DNA of 64,000 nucleotides from a bacterium (GCA_040755755.1 JBFLZW010000013.1:91448-155447); one strand, 5' to 3'; positions 49,614-59,338 are shown, counted from the first letter of the stretch. Numbers and translations: made by a program. Notes: generated by a model from the sequence alone, not told the origin.

Positions 49614-51542
49614 TCAAAAGATACTGACCTGCTGCAAATCCGTACAGACAGGGCAACCAGGCAGGTTTTGCAGGAATATCCGGCCATAGGGCTTGGTGAG
49701 CAGGCGGCGGTCGAGGATGCACAGAAGCCCCCGGTCCTCGCGGCTGCGGATCAGGCGGCCTACGCCCTGGCGCAGGGTGATAATGGCCTGCGGGATCTGG
49801 TAGGTCAAAAAAGGATTGCCTCCGCTCTCCCGCAGGAAATCGATCCTGGCCTCCGTAAGGGGCTCGGTCGGAACGGCGAAGGGGAGGCGGTCGATAACCA
49901 CGCAGCTCAGGGCATCTCCCTGGACATCCACCCCTTCCCAGAAAGAGCTGGTGGCAAAGAGAACCGAGTGAACATCTTTTTTGAATTCTTCGAGGAGAGC
50001 GGTCTTGGGGCGCTCTCCCTGGCGGAGCATCTGATAAGGAAGTTTGTCCTGGAGCAGCCGGTAGATCTGATCGAGGTTTTTATAGCTGGTAAAGAGAATA
50101 AAGGCCCGGCCACGGGACACGGTAATGATTCGCTCGATTTCCTCTGCGGCCCGGTGAATGAATTCGGCCTGCTGGGGGTCGGGGAGGTGGGTTGGAACGT
50201 AAATCAGGGCCTGCCTGGTATAATCGAAGTGCGACTTGAGCACCAGCTCGGTTGCGGATTCAAGCCCCAGGCGGGATTTGAGGTAGTCGAACTTTCCATC
50301 CACCGACAGGGTGGCAGAAGTTAAGACCAGCCGCCGCATCTTGCTGAACAGGAGCCGTTTCAGGTCAGCGGACACATCGATCGGCGAGGCGTGCAGATAC
50401 ACTGCCCTGGTGCGGCTTTCGACCCAGTAGACATATTCCGGATCAGCCATGTCCATGATAAAGCGCAGGTTACCCTGAATCTCGCGGCTTCGGCGCTCGC
50501 AGGCATGAAGGGGCTCGGATTTGGCCTTCAACCCCACCAGTTGGCTGGTGAAAAGCTCAAGGGTATCGGCCAGGGCCCGGTATCGTTCTCCGAGAAAATC
50601 AGTGATCAGGTGGGATTTCAGCCGTTTTTTTTCCAGCCCGGCCGGAAAATTGATAAAAAAAGCCCCGGATCGCTGGCCGAGAAGGTTCAGGGTATCATTG
50701 GTGGCCGGATCGGTGATTTTCGCCTCTTCCATCTCCCGCCGGGTGTCCTGGATCAGCTCCTGAATCTGGTAATTGCTGACCGAGAGGCCGAAATACTCAG
50801 TGGCGATATCCTCCATCTGATGGGCTTCATCGAAGATGACCGCCTGGTAGCGGGGAAGCACTTCACCATGGATGCTCCCTTTGAGCAGGAGATCGGAGAA
50901 GAAAAGGTGGTGGTTGACAATGACAAGGTCCGCTTCACTTGCCTCCTTCCTCAGCCGGTTCATGAAGCATTCCCGGTGAAAAGGACACTTTTGCCCCAGG
51001 CAAAAATCCCTTTTGGAGTTGACTTCTTCCCACAGGGGCTCGTTATCGGCAAGAAAGTCCAATTCTGCCCGGTCCCCGAACCTGGTTTTCGAGATCCAGG
51101 ACTGGATCCCCTTGAAAATGTCCAGATCGCGCCTGCCGTTCAGCCGGGGATGCCTCGAAAATTCCTTCCACCGCCTCTGGCACAGATAATTCCCCCTGCC
51201 CTTCAGGTTGCAGACCAGGAACTTTTTGGGAATCAGTCTGGACAGAAGTGGAATATCCTTGAAATAGATCTGTTCCTGGAGGTTCTTGGTGCCGGTTGAA
51301 ATAACAACCTTCTGCCCGCTGCCGATCGCCGGGATCAGGTAGGCCAGGGTTTTCCCCGTCCCGGTCCCCGCCTCGACCAGAAGAGGCATGTCATCCACAA
51401 GGGATGCAGCTACGGCCTTACTCATCCTGATTTGGTCGGGCCGGTGTTCATAGCGGCTGAACATCCCGGCCAGCTTGCCCTGCCGGTCAAGAATGGACTC
51501 GATCAGGCATTCCAGTTCCTGAAGGGTCTGGAGAGTCTTCAT
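49614..51542 (-). CDS. DinG/YoaA/XPD-family ATP-dependent DNA helicase
   Basis: The 642-aa protein has Walker A (EAGTGTGKTLAYLIPAI), a DEAH box (VIFDEAHQMED) and the later helicase motifs (TSATLSVDGKF, FTSYKNLDQIYRLL, FATSSFWEGVDVQGD, ITLRQGVGRLIRSREDRGL). Cysteines in YLCQRRWKEF and FCLGQKCPFHRECF should bind the family 4Fe-4S cluster. It is a 5'-3' superfamily 2 helicase for repair of structured DNA. Its ATG overlaps the stop of the PPDK regulator by 4 bases, so the two form one unit although their functions differ. Confidence 0.92.
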   Translation of the reverse strand: MKTLQTLQELECLIESILDRQGKLAGMFSRYEHRPDQIRMSKAVAASLVDDMPLLVEAGTGTGKTLAYLIPAIGSGQKVVISTGTKNLQEQIYFKDIPLLSRLIPKKFLVCNLKGRGNYLCQRRWKEFSRHPRLNGRRDLDIFKGIQSWISKTRFGDRAELDFLADNEPLWEEVNSKRDFCLGQKCPFHRECFMNRLRKEASEADLVIVNHHLFFSDLLLKGSIHGEVLPRYQAVIFDEAHQMEDIATEYFGLSVSNYQIQELIQDTRREMEEAKITDPATNDTLNLLGQRSGAFFINFPAGLEKKRLKSHLITDFLGERYRALADTLELFTSQLVGLKAKSEPLHACERRSREIQGNLRFIMDMADPEYVYWVESRTRAVYLHASPIDVSADLKRLLFSKMRRLVLTSATLSVDGKFDYLKSRLGLESATELVLKSHFDYTRQALIYVPTHLPDPQQAEFIHRAAEEIERIITVSRGRAFILFTSYKNLDQIYRLLQDKLPYQMLRQGERPKTALLEEFKKDVHSVLFATSSFWEGVDVQGDALSCVVIDRLPFAVPTEPLTEARIDFLRESGGNPFLTYQIPQAIITLRQGVGRLIRSREDRGLLCILDRRLLTKPYGRIFLQNLPGCPVCTDLQQVSIF

Positions 51543-52381
51543 GACTTTGTCCCTTCAGGCTTCTGGCTCTCCATCTTGCGTTGAGCCAGGCTGATGATGA
51601 CTTCCTGAGCAATTTCTTCTATGGATTTTCCCGTGACATCGATCACCGGCCAGGCAGGCGCAGTGTGGTAGAGAGATTCCGCATACGAGACCTCTTTCTG
51701 AACGGCATTGATATCGGAATAGCTGTTTTTGACAGGCAGATTGAATTTCTCCATCCGGCTCTTCCGGATCCTGGCGAGCTGCTCGGCTTCGATGGTCAGT
51801 CCGACGATCTTCCTCTGGTCGATGCGGCTTAAAATGTCGAACGGCTGTATGCCCGGAATAATCGGCACATTGGCCACTTTCCATCCGCGGGAGGCAAGAT
51901 AGACACTTAAAGGGGTCTTGGAGGTCCGGGATATCCCTACAATGACAATATCAGCCTGATCCAGCGACGAAACGTTCTTTCCATCATCGTGATCCACGGT
52001 AAAATTCATGGCCTCGATCCGGGGATCAACTTCAGAGGGAGAAAACTTGAATGTGCCCGGCACTCCCCTGGGAGTAACCTTGAACAGTTCCTCCAGCCTC
52101 AGAAGCAGAGGGCCGAGAAGGTCGATGGCCGGAACATTGGCTGCCCTGGCTTCCTGAATAATCGCTTCCCGCAGCCTGGGAGAAACCAGGGTAAAGACAA
52201 TGATGCCCTGCTCCTCTTGGGCCTGCCAGACTACCTGGCTGATATCCGCGCTTCCCTTCATCTGCGGCTTTACCTGGATTTCCACTCCCACATCAGGGAA
52301 CTGGGCCAGAACCGCCTGGACCACTGTCCTGGCTGTTGCGGCTGTACCATCTGAAACCGCAAAAATAATAAAGTTTTTCAC
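51539..52381 (-). CDS. pyruvate, phosphate dikinase / PEP synthase regulatory protein (DUF299)
   Basis: A GTG start at 52381 with GGGAGGAAA upstream gives a 280-aa protein beginning VKNFIIFAVSDGTAATARTV, the normal family start. The P-loop-like GISRTSKTPLSVYLASRGWK is intact, as is the VGLTIEAEQLARIRKSRM segment. The family both phosphorylates (with ADP) and dephosphorylates the catalytic-site threonine of PPDK or PEP synthase, switching gluconeogenic flux. No ppdK gene lies in the window. It is the first gene of a two-gene unit with the DinG-like helicase. Confidence 0.93.
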   Translation of the reverse strand: MKNFIIFAVSDGTAATARTVVQAVLAQFPDVGVEIQVKPQMKGSADISQVVWQAQEEQGIIVFTLVSPRLREAIIQEARAANVPAIDLLGPLLLRLEELFKVTPRGVPGTFKFSPSEVDPRIEAMNFTVDHDDGKNVSSLDQADIVIVGISRTSKTPLSVYLASRGWKVANVPIIPGIQPFDILSRIDQRKIVGLTIEAEQLARIRKSRMEKFNLPVKNSYSDINAVQKEVSYAESLYHTAPAWPVIDVTGKSIEEIAQEVIISLAQRKMESQKPEGTKS

Positions 52382-52454
52382 AATAGGCTTTCCTCCCTGC
52401 CCTCTATTATCTCCCACCCGGTCAGGAAAGGTCAAGGAGAAGGGTATAAAAAAA

Positions 52455-52483
52455 TTGACAATACCTGATTTACCATTTAAGAT
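52455..52483 (+). promoter_or_regulatory. sigma-70-type promoter of ilvE
   Basis: TTGACA, a 17-base spacer and TAAGAT (6/6 and 4/6 matches) lie 65 bases before the ilvE ATG. The region is shared with the divergent PPDK-regulator gene. Confidence 0.65.
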
Positions 52484-52547
52484 AAAATATCGAAAAGTCA
52501 GGAGTCAGGAGTATTGGTATCTCAATAATCACGGAGGACCCTTGTGC

Positions 52548-53468
52548 ATGGAGCATAAAGACAAAAAGATCTGGATGGATGGAAGCCTTGTCGACTATGA
52601 GTTGGCTACGGTCCATGTATTGACTCATTCCCTGCATTATGGATTAGGAGTTTTTGAAGGTATCCGGTGTTACAAAACCAGTCAGGGCACCTCGGTTTTC
52701 CGGCTGGAGGAGCATCTTGATCGGTTTTTGAATTCTGCCGCTATCGTCCAGTTGACTTCCCCCTTTTCCAAGGAAGCCTTGCGGGAGGCCATAAAAGAGA
52801 CGATCAGGGTGAACCGACTGGAGGCAGGCTATATCCGTCCGATCCTGTTTATCGGAGATGGAGCCATGGGGCTCTATGCCAAGGGGAACCCGGTGCGGGT
52901 GGCGATCGCTGTCTGGCCCTGGGGAAGCTATCTGGGAGAGGAGGGTCTGGAAAAGGGAGTCCGGATCAGGATTTCTTCCTATATCAGGCAGTCTGCCGGC
53001 ATCAGCCTGCATCTTGCCAAACTGACCGGTAATTACATCATTTCCCAACTTGCCAAGCGGGAAGCGATCCAGGATGGCTATGACGAAGCCCTGCTCCTGG
53101 ATCAGGAAGGCTTCGTTGCCGAAGGTCCGGGGGAAAATATCTTCATGGTCAGGGATGGAGTGGTGTATACTCCGCCGGTAGACAATATTCTGGAAGGTAT
53201 TACCCGCGATTCGGTCATGAAGATTGCCGCCAGGGAGAATATCCCGGTTGTAGTCAAGAGGTTTACCCGTGACGAGCTTTATATCGCCGATGAGGCATTT
53301 TTCTGTGGGACCGCTGCCGAGGTTACTCCAATCCGGGAGGTGGATGGCCGCACCATCGGATCCGGAAGGCGGGGAGAAATAACCCGCAAATTGCAGCAAA
53401 CCTATTTCGATGTCGTTCATGGACGCAATCCGGACTTTTTCTACTGGCTCACCTATGTCGGAGAGTGA
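52548..53468 (+). CDS. ilvE: branched-chain amino acid aminotransferase (class IV PLP enzyme)
   Basis: From the ATG at 52548 (ACGGAGGA 9 bases upstream) the protein has 306 aa. Segments are IWMDGSLVDYELATVHVLTH, YGLGVFEGIRCY, the PLP-lysine region HLAKLTGNYIISQL, YDEALLLDQEGFVAEGPGEN and ADEAFFCGTAAEVTPIREVD. It transfers amino groups to the keto acids of Leu, Ile and Val. The longer open frame to 52200 is antisense to the divergent gene and is not used. No other branched-chain gene is nearby; it is followed by the flippase-like gene 47 bases later. Confidence 0.95.
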   Translation: MEHKDKKIWMDGSLVDYELATVHVLTHSLHYGLGVFEGIRCYKTSQGTSVFRLEEHLDRFLNSAAIVQLTSPFSKEALREAIKETIRVNRLEAGYIRPILFIGDGAMGLYAKGNPVRVAIAVWPWGSYLGEEGLEKGVRIRISSYIRQSAGISLHLAKLTGNYIISQLAKREAIQDGYDEALLLDQEGFVAEGPGENIFMVRDGVVYTPPVDNILEGITRDSVMKIAARENIPVVVKRFTRDELYIADEAFFCGTAAEVTPIREVDGRTIGSGRRGEITRKLQQTYFDVVHGRNPDFFYWLTYVGE

Positions 53469-53515
53469 CCGGTTCACGGCCATAAAGGCAGGAGGCGAAG
53501 GAGTATGGTAAGACT

Positions 53516-54511
53516 TTGAAAAAGAAATTTCTCCTCGGTTTGCTCATCAGTGCGTTCTGTTTATTCCTGGTATTCCGGAATATTGATTTCATTGCCCTTC
53601 GCAAGTCTCTGGCTGAAGTTCAATACGGGTATCTTCTGGCGGCGCTTTTTTTTGTTTTCCTGTTCACCCTTTTTCGGGCCGTGCGCTGGAAGTATCTGCT
53701 CGATCCGGTGAAAAAAATCGGGACAGCGGATTTATTTGAAGTCACAACTATCGGCTATCTGGCCAACAATGTCCTGCCAGCCAGGATCGGGGAAGTGGTC
53801 AGGGCCCTTGTGCTGAGCAAAACCGAAGGGATCAGTGGAGCTTCATCCCTGGCAACTATCGTTACCGAGCGCTTTTTCGATATTCTCACCCTGCTCTTCA
53901 TCCTGGCCTTCGGCTCCCGGCATCTGCCCCTGCCGCAGGCCAAAGGTTATGTAATTTCCCTGGCTGCCGGATCATTCGGCATTCTCGTTGCCTTTGCGCT
54001 CCTGATGCGGCATCGGCAGGAATGGCTTTTCAAGATGATTCGCAGGCTTATCGAGCCGGTCTCCCGGAAAATGGCTGACCGGGTGCAGCAGTCGATTCAT
54101 GGCTTCGGGCAGGGCCTGCAGGTATTGCACTGCCGCGGGCATCTGATAGCGGTCTTTCTGCTGTCGGCCTTTGTCGGCCTGTCAATGGGGGGAATCTACT
54201 ACTTTGCAGCCCTGGCCTTTGGCATTCCCCTGACCTTCTCCAAGCTGCTCCTTCTCATCTCCATGATTTTTCTTGGGATCAGCATCCCCTCTTCGCCGGG
54301 ATTTATCGGCACCTTTCACTACTTCTGCATCAAGGGGCTCCTGCTCGGGGGGGTGAAAGATAAACATCTGGCTTTAAGTTATGCCATTGTCATCCACTTG
54401 ATTCAATACATCCCCGAATCTCTGGCCGGGCTGTTTTTTCTGTGGAAGAAAGGCCTTTCACTCGGGGAAATCAATACGGCCGAGGTGCCGATCGAGGTGG
54501 TGCAGGAATGA
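53516..54511 (+). CDS. lysylphosphatidylglycerol synthase transmembrane / flippase-like protein (UPF0104)
   Basis: The 331-aa protein has about eight membrane spans and the family motif GYLANNVLPARIGEVVRALV at residues ~80-100, with ATIVTERFFDILTLL next. A TTG start at 53516 gives KKKFLLGLLISAFCLFLVFR as the first span; no better ATG was found in-frame, and the GGAG site is rather distant. The family is related to the MprF flippase domain; roles in lipid or glycolipid export have been suggested. It overlaps pcrA by ATGA. Confidence 0.85.
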   Translation: MKKKFLLGLLISAFCLFLVFRNIDFIALRKSLAEVQYGYLLAALFFVFLFTLFRAVRWKYLLDPVKKIGTADLFEVTTIGYLANNVLPARIGEVVRALVLSKTEGISGASSLATIVTERFFDILTLLFILAFGSRHLPLPQAKGYVISLAAGSFGILVAFALLMRHRQEWLFKMIRRLIEPVSRKMADRVQQSIHGFGQGLQVLHCRGHLIAVFLLSAFVGLSMGGIYYFAALAFGIPLTFSKLLLLISMIFLGISIPSSPGFIGTFHYFCIKGLLLGGVKDKHLALSYAIVIHLIQYIPESLAGLFFLWKKGLSLGEINTAEVPIEVVQE

Positions 54512-56763
54512 ATTCTCCTCTTGACAGTCTTAACCCTGTTCAACGCGAAGCGGTGCAGCATACCGAAGGACCGCTGTTGATCCTGGCCGGAGCAGGCTCC
54601 GGAAAGACCCGGACCATTACCTACCGGATATGGTACCTTATCACCCAGAAGAATGTTTCCCCCTGGAATATTCTGGCGGTCACCTTTACCAACAAGGCAG
54701 CCGAAGAAATGAAAAACCGGGTGAAAGCCCTGCTGTCTCATTCCGACGGGCTGAAGGTATGGATCAGCACTTTCCATTCTGCCTGTGTCCGGATATTGCG
54801 CCAGCATATATCCCGGCTGGGCATGAGCAGCGATTTTGCCATCCTGGATGCTCAGGATCAGATGAAGACCATCAAAAGATGCATTGCCGATGTGGATGAC
54901 CATCCCCAGTCCATGCAATCGTATGCGGTTCTGGCTGAAATCCGGCGTGCGAAAAATGACCTTGTCTCTGCCCGCGAGTATGCCGATTCAGCCGGAGGAG
55001 ACTTTTTTAAATCCCGCGTTGCCCGCATCTTCCGGGCTTACGAAAAACGGTTGAACGAGGACCATGCCCTCGATTTCGACGACCTGCTGCTGCTTACCGA
55101 CAGACTCTTCAGGGAATGCCCCGATGTCCTGGCCTCGTATCAGAACCGGTGCCACTATATCATGGTGGACGAATACCAGGATACCAACCATGCTCAAAGC
55201 AGGATTATTTACCGCCTGGCCCAGCAGCACCGGAACATCTGCGTTGTCGGAGATGACGATCAGTCCATTTACCGCTGGAGAGGTGCGGACATTCGTAACA
55301 TCCTCGGTTTTGAAAAGGTGTTTCCGGAAACCAGAACCATCCGGCTGGAGCAGAATTACCGCTCCACCAGAACCATTCTGCGGGCGGCCAACCAGGTGAT
55401 TGCTCATAACAGTCTGCGGAAAATCAAGGAGCTGTGGACAGACAACGAGGAGGGGGATAAAATCTGCCTCTATCAGGCCCCGGACGAGTATGCGGAAGCC
55501 CGCTACATCAGTCAGCAGATCCAGGCGCTTCGGCGTTCGGATTTTTCCGACTGCCGTTCCTTTGCCGTTCTCTACCGCACCAATGCCCAGTCGCGGACAA
55601 TCGAAGAAGCCCTGCGCAACGATGGGCTCCCCTATCAGATCGTCGGCGGACTCAAATTCTACGAGCGAAAGGAAATCAAAGACCTGATCGCCTATCTGAA
55701 GGTGATTGCAAACCCCGATAGCCGGACAAACATTTTACGGATCATCAATGTGCCGCCCCGCAAAATCGGCCAGACCAGCCTGGCCAAAATCGAAGCCCTG
55801 GCCGATGAAAACCGCCTTCCCTTCTCTCAGGCGCTTTTCGCCATCCTGGAAACTCAGGAATTAAACACCACCCAGAAGCAGAACCTGATGAGGTTTCTCC
55901 AATCCCTGAAAAACTGGAGAGATGTCCGCACAAGCCACACCATCTCGCAGCTCCTGGATCTTGTCCTGAAAGAGACCGACTACCTTGCCTATCTGGAGGA
56001 GGAAAAGACGGATCAGGCCGAGTCGCGGGTGGAAAACGTAAAAGAGCTGCTCTCCGGAATGAAGCATTTCGAGCAGCAAAATCCGGACAGCAGCCTGGAG
56101 GACTTCCTCGACCATGTGAGCCTTTTATCCGATATCGATGAATACCACGAAGGATCAGGCGCTATAACCCTGATGACCGTGCACAGTGCCAAAGGGCTGG
56201 AGTTTCCCGTGGTCTTCATGATCGGCATGGAAGAGGGACTGTTCCCCATATCCCGCAGCACCTTCAAGCAGGAGGAACTTGAGGAGGAGCGCAGGCTCTG
56301 CTATGTGGGTATGACCAGGGCAGGAAAGAAACTCTTTTTGACCCGTGCCGAACAGCGAATGGTCTATGGCAATACTCAGCGCTCGGAGGCATCCCGGTTT
56401 ATCGCGGAAATTCCGCCGGAATTCCTTGACCTGAGTGGGGGCCATGCGGCATACCGGTCTTCTTCCTCCGGAAATGCAGGATATCGAAGCATTCCTTCTA
56501 CCCGGAAGGAACCCTCAATGACTCCTCAGCCGGAGAAGCTCCAAAAGCAATTTGCCACTTCCAAAACCCGGCCGGATTATCTCCAGAACCCGGTTGAAAG
56601 TAACGGAAATTTGCAGCCCGGTGACCGGGTTTACCATGAACAATGGGGTGAGGGGGTAATCTTCAACTGTGAAGGAGAGGGAGAGAACACCAAAGTCTCC
56701 GTGAATTTTGGCGGATTGAGAAAAAAGCTCCTGGTCAAATATGCCAGGCTGAGGAAAATATAA
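54508..56763 (+). CDS. pcrA: UvrD/PcrA-type superfamily 1 DNA helicase
   Basis: The 751-aa helicase starts at the ATG at 54508, overlapping the flippase gene stop by 4 bases. Motifs are NPVQREAVQHTEGPLLILAG and AGSGKTRTITYRI (Walker A), VDEYQDTNHAQS (motif II), VVGDDDQSIYRWRGADI (III), LEQNYRSTRTILRAAN (IV), LMTVHSAKGLEFPVVFMIG (V) and RRLCYVGMTRAGKKLFL (VI). It has the C-terminal PcrA-type tail PGDRVYHEQWGEGVIFNCEG that contacts RNA polymerase. It acts in repair and replication. UvrD and PcrA are not distinguishable by motif alone; length and tail favour PcrA. Confidence 0.93.
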   Translation: MNSPLDSLNPVQREAVQHTEGPLLILAGAGSGKTRTITYRIWYLITQKNVSPWNILAVTFTNKAAEEMKNRVKALLSHSDGLKVWISTFHSACVRILRQHISRLGMSSDFAILDAQDQMKTIKRCIADVDDHPQSMQSYAVLAEIRRAKNDLVSAREYADSAGGDFFKSRVARIFRAYEKRLNEDHALDFDDLLLLTDRLFRECPDVLASYQNRCHYIMVDEYQDTNHAQSRIIYRLAQQHRNICVVGDDDQSIYRWRGADIRNILGFEKVFPETRTIRLEQNYRSTRTILRAANQVIAHNSLRKIKELWTDNEEGDKICLYQAPDEYAEARYISQQIQALRRSDFSDCRSFAVLYRTNAQSRTIEEALRNDGLPYQIVGGLKFYERKEIKDLIAYLKVIANPDSRTNILRIINVPPRKIGQTSLAKIEALADENRLPFSQALFAILETQELNTTQKQNLMRFLQSLKNWRDVRTSHTISQLLDLVLKETDYLAYLEEEKTDQAESRVENVKELLSGMKHFEQQNPDSSLEDFLDHVSLLSDIDEYHEGSGAITLMTVHSAKGLEFPVVFMIGMEEGLFPISRSTFKQEELEEERRLCYVGMTRAGKKLFLTRAEQRMVYGNTQRSEASRFIAEIPPEFLDLSGGHAAYRSSSSGNAGYRSIPSTRKEPSMTPQPEKLQKQFATSKTRPDYLQNPVESNGNLQPGDRVYHEQWGEGVIFNCEGEGENTKVSVNFGGLRKKLLVKYARLRKI

Positions 56764-56825
56764 GAGAGGCACTAGAAAAAACGAGCATTGTTTAAATTGT
56801 ATTTTTCTAAGGAGACACGGTTACA

Positions 56826-57113
56826 ATGAAGATTAGCGTACAGGAAGTAGAGTATGTAGCTAAATTGGCCAGGTTAAAGCTCTCCAACCAGGAAAAGGCT
56901 TTATTTACCCAGCAACTGGACAGTATCTTGCTCTATATGGATAAGCTGAACGAATTGGATACCGGAGACGTTCCGCCAACCTCTCATGTCCTGCCGCTGC
57001 ACAACGTCATGAGAGAGGATGAAGTGCAGCCTTCCTCTGCTCCGGAAGATATCCTGGCCAATGCCCCGGAAAGGGAAGATACCTTTTTTGCCGTGCCCAG
57101 GGTGATTGAATAA
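56826..57113 (+). CDS. gatC: Asp-tRNA(Asn)/Glu-tRNA(Gln) amidotransferase subunit C
   Basis: The 95-aa protein matches GatC: VEYVAKLARLKLSNQEKALF, QLDSILLYMDKLNELDT, DVPPTSHVLPLHNVMREDEV and a terminal FFAVPRVIE. GatC stabilises GatA in the GatCAB complex, which amidates misacylated Glu-tRNA(Gln) or Asp-tRNA(Asn). gatA and gatB do not follow here: the next gene is on the other strand, so gatC is separated from its partners. AAGGAGACACG precedes the ATG. Confidence 0.94.
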   Translation: MKISVQEVEYVAKLARLKLSNQEKALFTQQLDSILLYMDKLNELDTGDVPPTSHVLPLHNVMREDEVQPSSAPEDILANAPEREDTFFAVPRVIE

Positions 57114-57150
57114 TCTGCTCTGCCGAGCGGTATTCCTCTTTCCTGTGGTT

Positions 57151-58050
57151 CTATGGTTTAGGGATCCTGATGGTAAGGTAAATATCTCCGGCTTCTCCCC
57201 GCGCGTTTACTTTACCTTTTCCCTTAAGGCGCAGTTTAGTTCCATCCCGAATACCGGCAGGAATAGTGACCACTAACCTTTCCGTAGAGTTACCCTTATT
57301 AAATACCAGGTCTTTTCGGGTTCCCTGTTCGCTCTCCTGCCGGGTAATACTCAGCTCATACACCAGATCACGCTCAGCCTGCTGGATGGTCCTGGAGTTT
57401 TGCTTTGGCCTGTTCAGGAGCATCCCTTTGAGTTTCTGCCCCCAATGGTGCACAGTGCCCTTTAATCCAGCCGAAACCGGAGAGAGCTTGGGTGGGATAT
57501 CTTCCCTCTCTTCCTTCGAGAGGCCGAAAAGATCGGCAAAACTGCCGCTGAGGCTGACCCTGCTTTTCCCTGATTCCCTGGGAAAACCAGGGCCGGGAAA
57601 ACCGGCGACCCAGCCGGTGACGAAAATCTGAGCGTATCCGGAGAAAACTCTTTGAAAGAATTTTTCATTAAAGGTGTAGCCGCTCGGTGAAAATTCCCTG
57701 TTCAGCTCCTGAAAAATGGAACTGTAAAGAGGGTTGGTGAACAGGTCACGAAAAATATCTTCCGGTGAGTATCGAAAATTCTGGCTGCGGTATCCAGCCT
57801 GGCTGTCATATCCGGCTCTGCTGCCGCTCTCCTGCTCAACGCACCGGAACCGGTCATACTCTCTTCGCTTGGTTTCATCGATCAGCACTCCGTAAGCAGC
57901 CGTGATTTCCTTAAATTTTTCGGCTGCATCGGGTGCAGTATTGCGGTCAGGGTGATACTTCAGCGCCAGTTGCCGGTATGCTTTCTTGATCTCTTCAGCC
58001 GAAGCGTCAGAACTGACCCCAAGGATTTGATAATAATCTTGATTTTTCAT
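57151..58050 (-). CDS. DnaJ-domain co-chaperone without zinc finger (CbpA-like)
   Basis: The 299-aa protein has an N-terminal J domain ([23 protein letters not shown] at 39-41 within KYHPDRN). A long Ser/Gly/Phe-rich linker (about 75-200) follows. The end ([15 protein letters not shown]..., [19 protein letters not shown] and [12 protein letters not shown]) is a C-terminal substrate-binding domain of DnaJ_C type. The CxxCxGxG zinc finger is absent. It stimulates DnaK. It appears monocistronic and converges on gatC. Confidence 0.88.
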   Translation of the reverse strand: MKNQDYYQILGVSSDASAEEIKKAYRQLALKYHPDRNTAPDAAEKFKEITAAYGVLIDETKRREYDRFRCVEQESGSRAGYDSQAGYRSQNFRYSPEDIFRDLFTNPLYSSIFQELNREFSPSGYTFNEKFFQRVFSGYAQIFVTGWVAGFPGPGFPRESGKSRVSLSGSFADLFGLSKEEREDIPPKLSPVSAGLKGTVHHWGQKLKGMLLNRPKQNSRTIQQAERDLVYELSITRQESEQGTRKDLVFNKGNSTERLVVTIPAGIRDGTKLRLKGKGKVNARGEAGDIYLTIRIPKP

Positions 58051-58115
58051 GATAAATCCGTTCCCGTAGCTCCAAATACCATATGCTTCAACTAATTATG
58101 AAGCTTATTCGGCAG

Positions 58116-58337
58116 TTAGTCAACCCTACCCTTATCCCTGCAGATGTTCCTCATTTCCCTGTGATCATAGCCCTGACAGAATTCGATTGAACCAGCAAGT
58201 TCAGTAAGATCTTTCCGCCTTTTCAATCTAATATATTCTCGCAGCGCTTCATGGATCAAATCCTTTTTCGTCCTGGCCTTGCTGACAGAAAAGGCTTCCT
58301 GCAATAAACTGTCGCTCATGTCTCTGGTTGTTCTCAT
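58116..58337 (-). CDS. orphan VapB-type antitoxin (ribbon-helix-helix)
   Basis: The 73-aa protein reads MRTTRDMSDSLLQEAFSVSK, then ARTKKDLIHEALREYIRLKR and a tail (LAGSIEFCQGYDHREM), matching type II VapB antitoxins. The usual VapC PIN-domain toxin gene should follow within a few bases; instead the next gene is the J-domain gene. Between them lie only 65 bases. The antitoxin therefore seems orphaned, or its toxin was lost. A matching palindrome lies upstream. Confidence 0.8.
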   Translation of the reverse strand: MRTTRDMSDSLLQEAFSVSKARTKKDLIHEALREYIRLKRRKDLTELAGSIEFCQGYDHREMRNICRDKGRVD

Positions 58338-58366
58338 TCCATTCTCTCGGCTTGGTATTTAATTCT

Positions 58367-58391
58367 ATTATACACATTGTATGTGTATAAT
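58367..58391. promoter_or_regulatory. palindromic operator candidate for the VapB gene
   Basis: ATTATACACAT and ATGTGTATAAT are perfect 11-base arms around TGT, 30 bases upstream of the vapB ATG. Such sites are bound by ribbon-helix-helix antitoxins to repress their own operon. The arms also contain TATACA/TATAAT-like -10 sequences. Confidence 0.6.
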
Positions 58392-58465
58392 CAAGATAAA
58401 GACCAGTAATTCTCATTATATTGATGAGGAGAAGGACCAGGTACAGGGAGAAAGCCCCCCAGGAC

Positions 58466-59338
58466 TTACCAGATTGGCCCAAAGGGGAGAAGAAAAGGAT
58501 ACAGGTTTGGTTGAGTCGGTAAAGGATAAGGGCTGAGAGCAGGAGGAGCATATCCATGTGGGCCATACCCATAATATCCGAGAGGAGCTAAAGGCAAGGC
58601 TAGTTCTGGCCATAGCGGAGGCATTGAAGATGGATACAGGGCTGACAGCCCAAACGATAGCCCGCCCGTTGCCCTCCAGGGACAGGCATTAACTGGAATG
58701 ATTGGCTGCAGGGCCGGGGCTGACATCGAAGATGGCGAAGGTGGCGCAGAAAATGGAGCAAAGACGCCATTTTGTGCAGGGCCAGGATACTGAGAAGGAA
58801 GAAAGAGCGGGGAGGGAGCAAAACCAAAGCCTGGCAACGAGGAGGAAGATGGCGGTGTAAAAGATGGACCGGCAATCGGGGCGGATGCAATCCACTGCCC
58901 TTCCAGCGCAGTCCCTTCCCGGTAATGTGCCTGCCGGGAGGTGCTGCTTTTGATTGCAACCGATGTATTGAGCGGCGGATAGGCGAAGGAAGCCATCGGT
59001 ATTTGGGGGGCTGATGCTGCCAGATCAGGCAGCCAGGCATTTTCATAGCCGAAAGCCTCGATCGAAGCAGGACTAAAAGTTGCAGAGGGATAAGCTGAAT
59101 GCACCCCGAAGAAGGGACTAAAGGGGGCAAATGCTGACATCACCGCTCCTGAAGCCTGACGAACAGCTTCATCCTCTACATCAGGCAGGGCACTGCTGAG
59201 CGGTTGCGTCTGCGGGACCGGGCCGAAGCTGATATGACTTGGCCTGCTTGGCCTTGGGATATCCACTGTTTGAGCGGATGTCAGACAAGAATGGATAATA
59301 AGAAGCAAAAATATAAAAAAAGAGACCTTCTTTAACAA
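58466..59338 (-). CDS. exported Pro/Ser/Ala-rich low-complexity protein
   Basis: The 290-aa protein has a signal peptide (MLKKVSFFIFLLLIIHSCLT, ending TSAQTVDIP). The mature part is Pro/Ser/Ala/Phe-rich, with FAPFSPFFGVHSAYPSATFS, FGFAPSPLFLPSQYPGP and a final GYYGYGPHGYAPPALSPYPL. It lacks strict tandem repeats but shares the GYG/Pro-rich flavour of the other exported low-complexity proteins in the window. No family was recognised. It is divergent from the polysaccharide genes to its right. Confidence 0.65.
   Translation of the reverse strand: MLKKVSFFIFLLLIIHSCLTSAQTVDIPRPSRPSHISFGPVPQTQPLSSALPDVEDEAVRQASGAVMSAFAPFSPFFGVHSAYPSATFSPASIEAFGYENAWLPDLAASAPQIPMASFAYPPLNTSVAIKSSTSRQAHYREGTALEGQWIASAPIAGPSFTPPSSSSLPGFGFAPSPLFLPSQYPGPAQNGVFAPFSAPPSPSSMSAPALQPIIPVNACPWRATGGLSFGLSALYPSSMPPLWPELALPLAPLGYYGYGPHGYAPPALSPYPLPTQPNLYPFLLPFGPIW

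Noticed and set aside
52644..53483. Minus-strand frame of 279 codons
   Set aside because: Antisense to ilvE, which has all class IV aminotransferase motifs.
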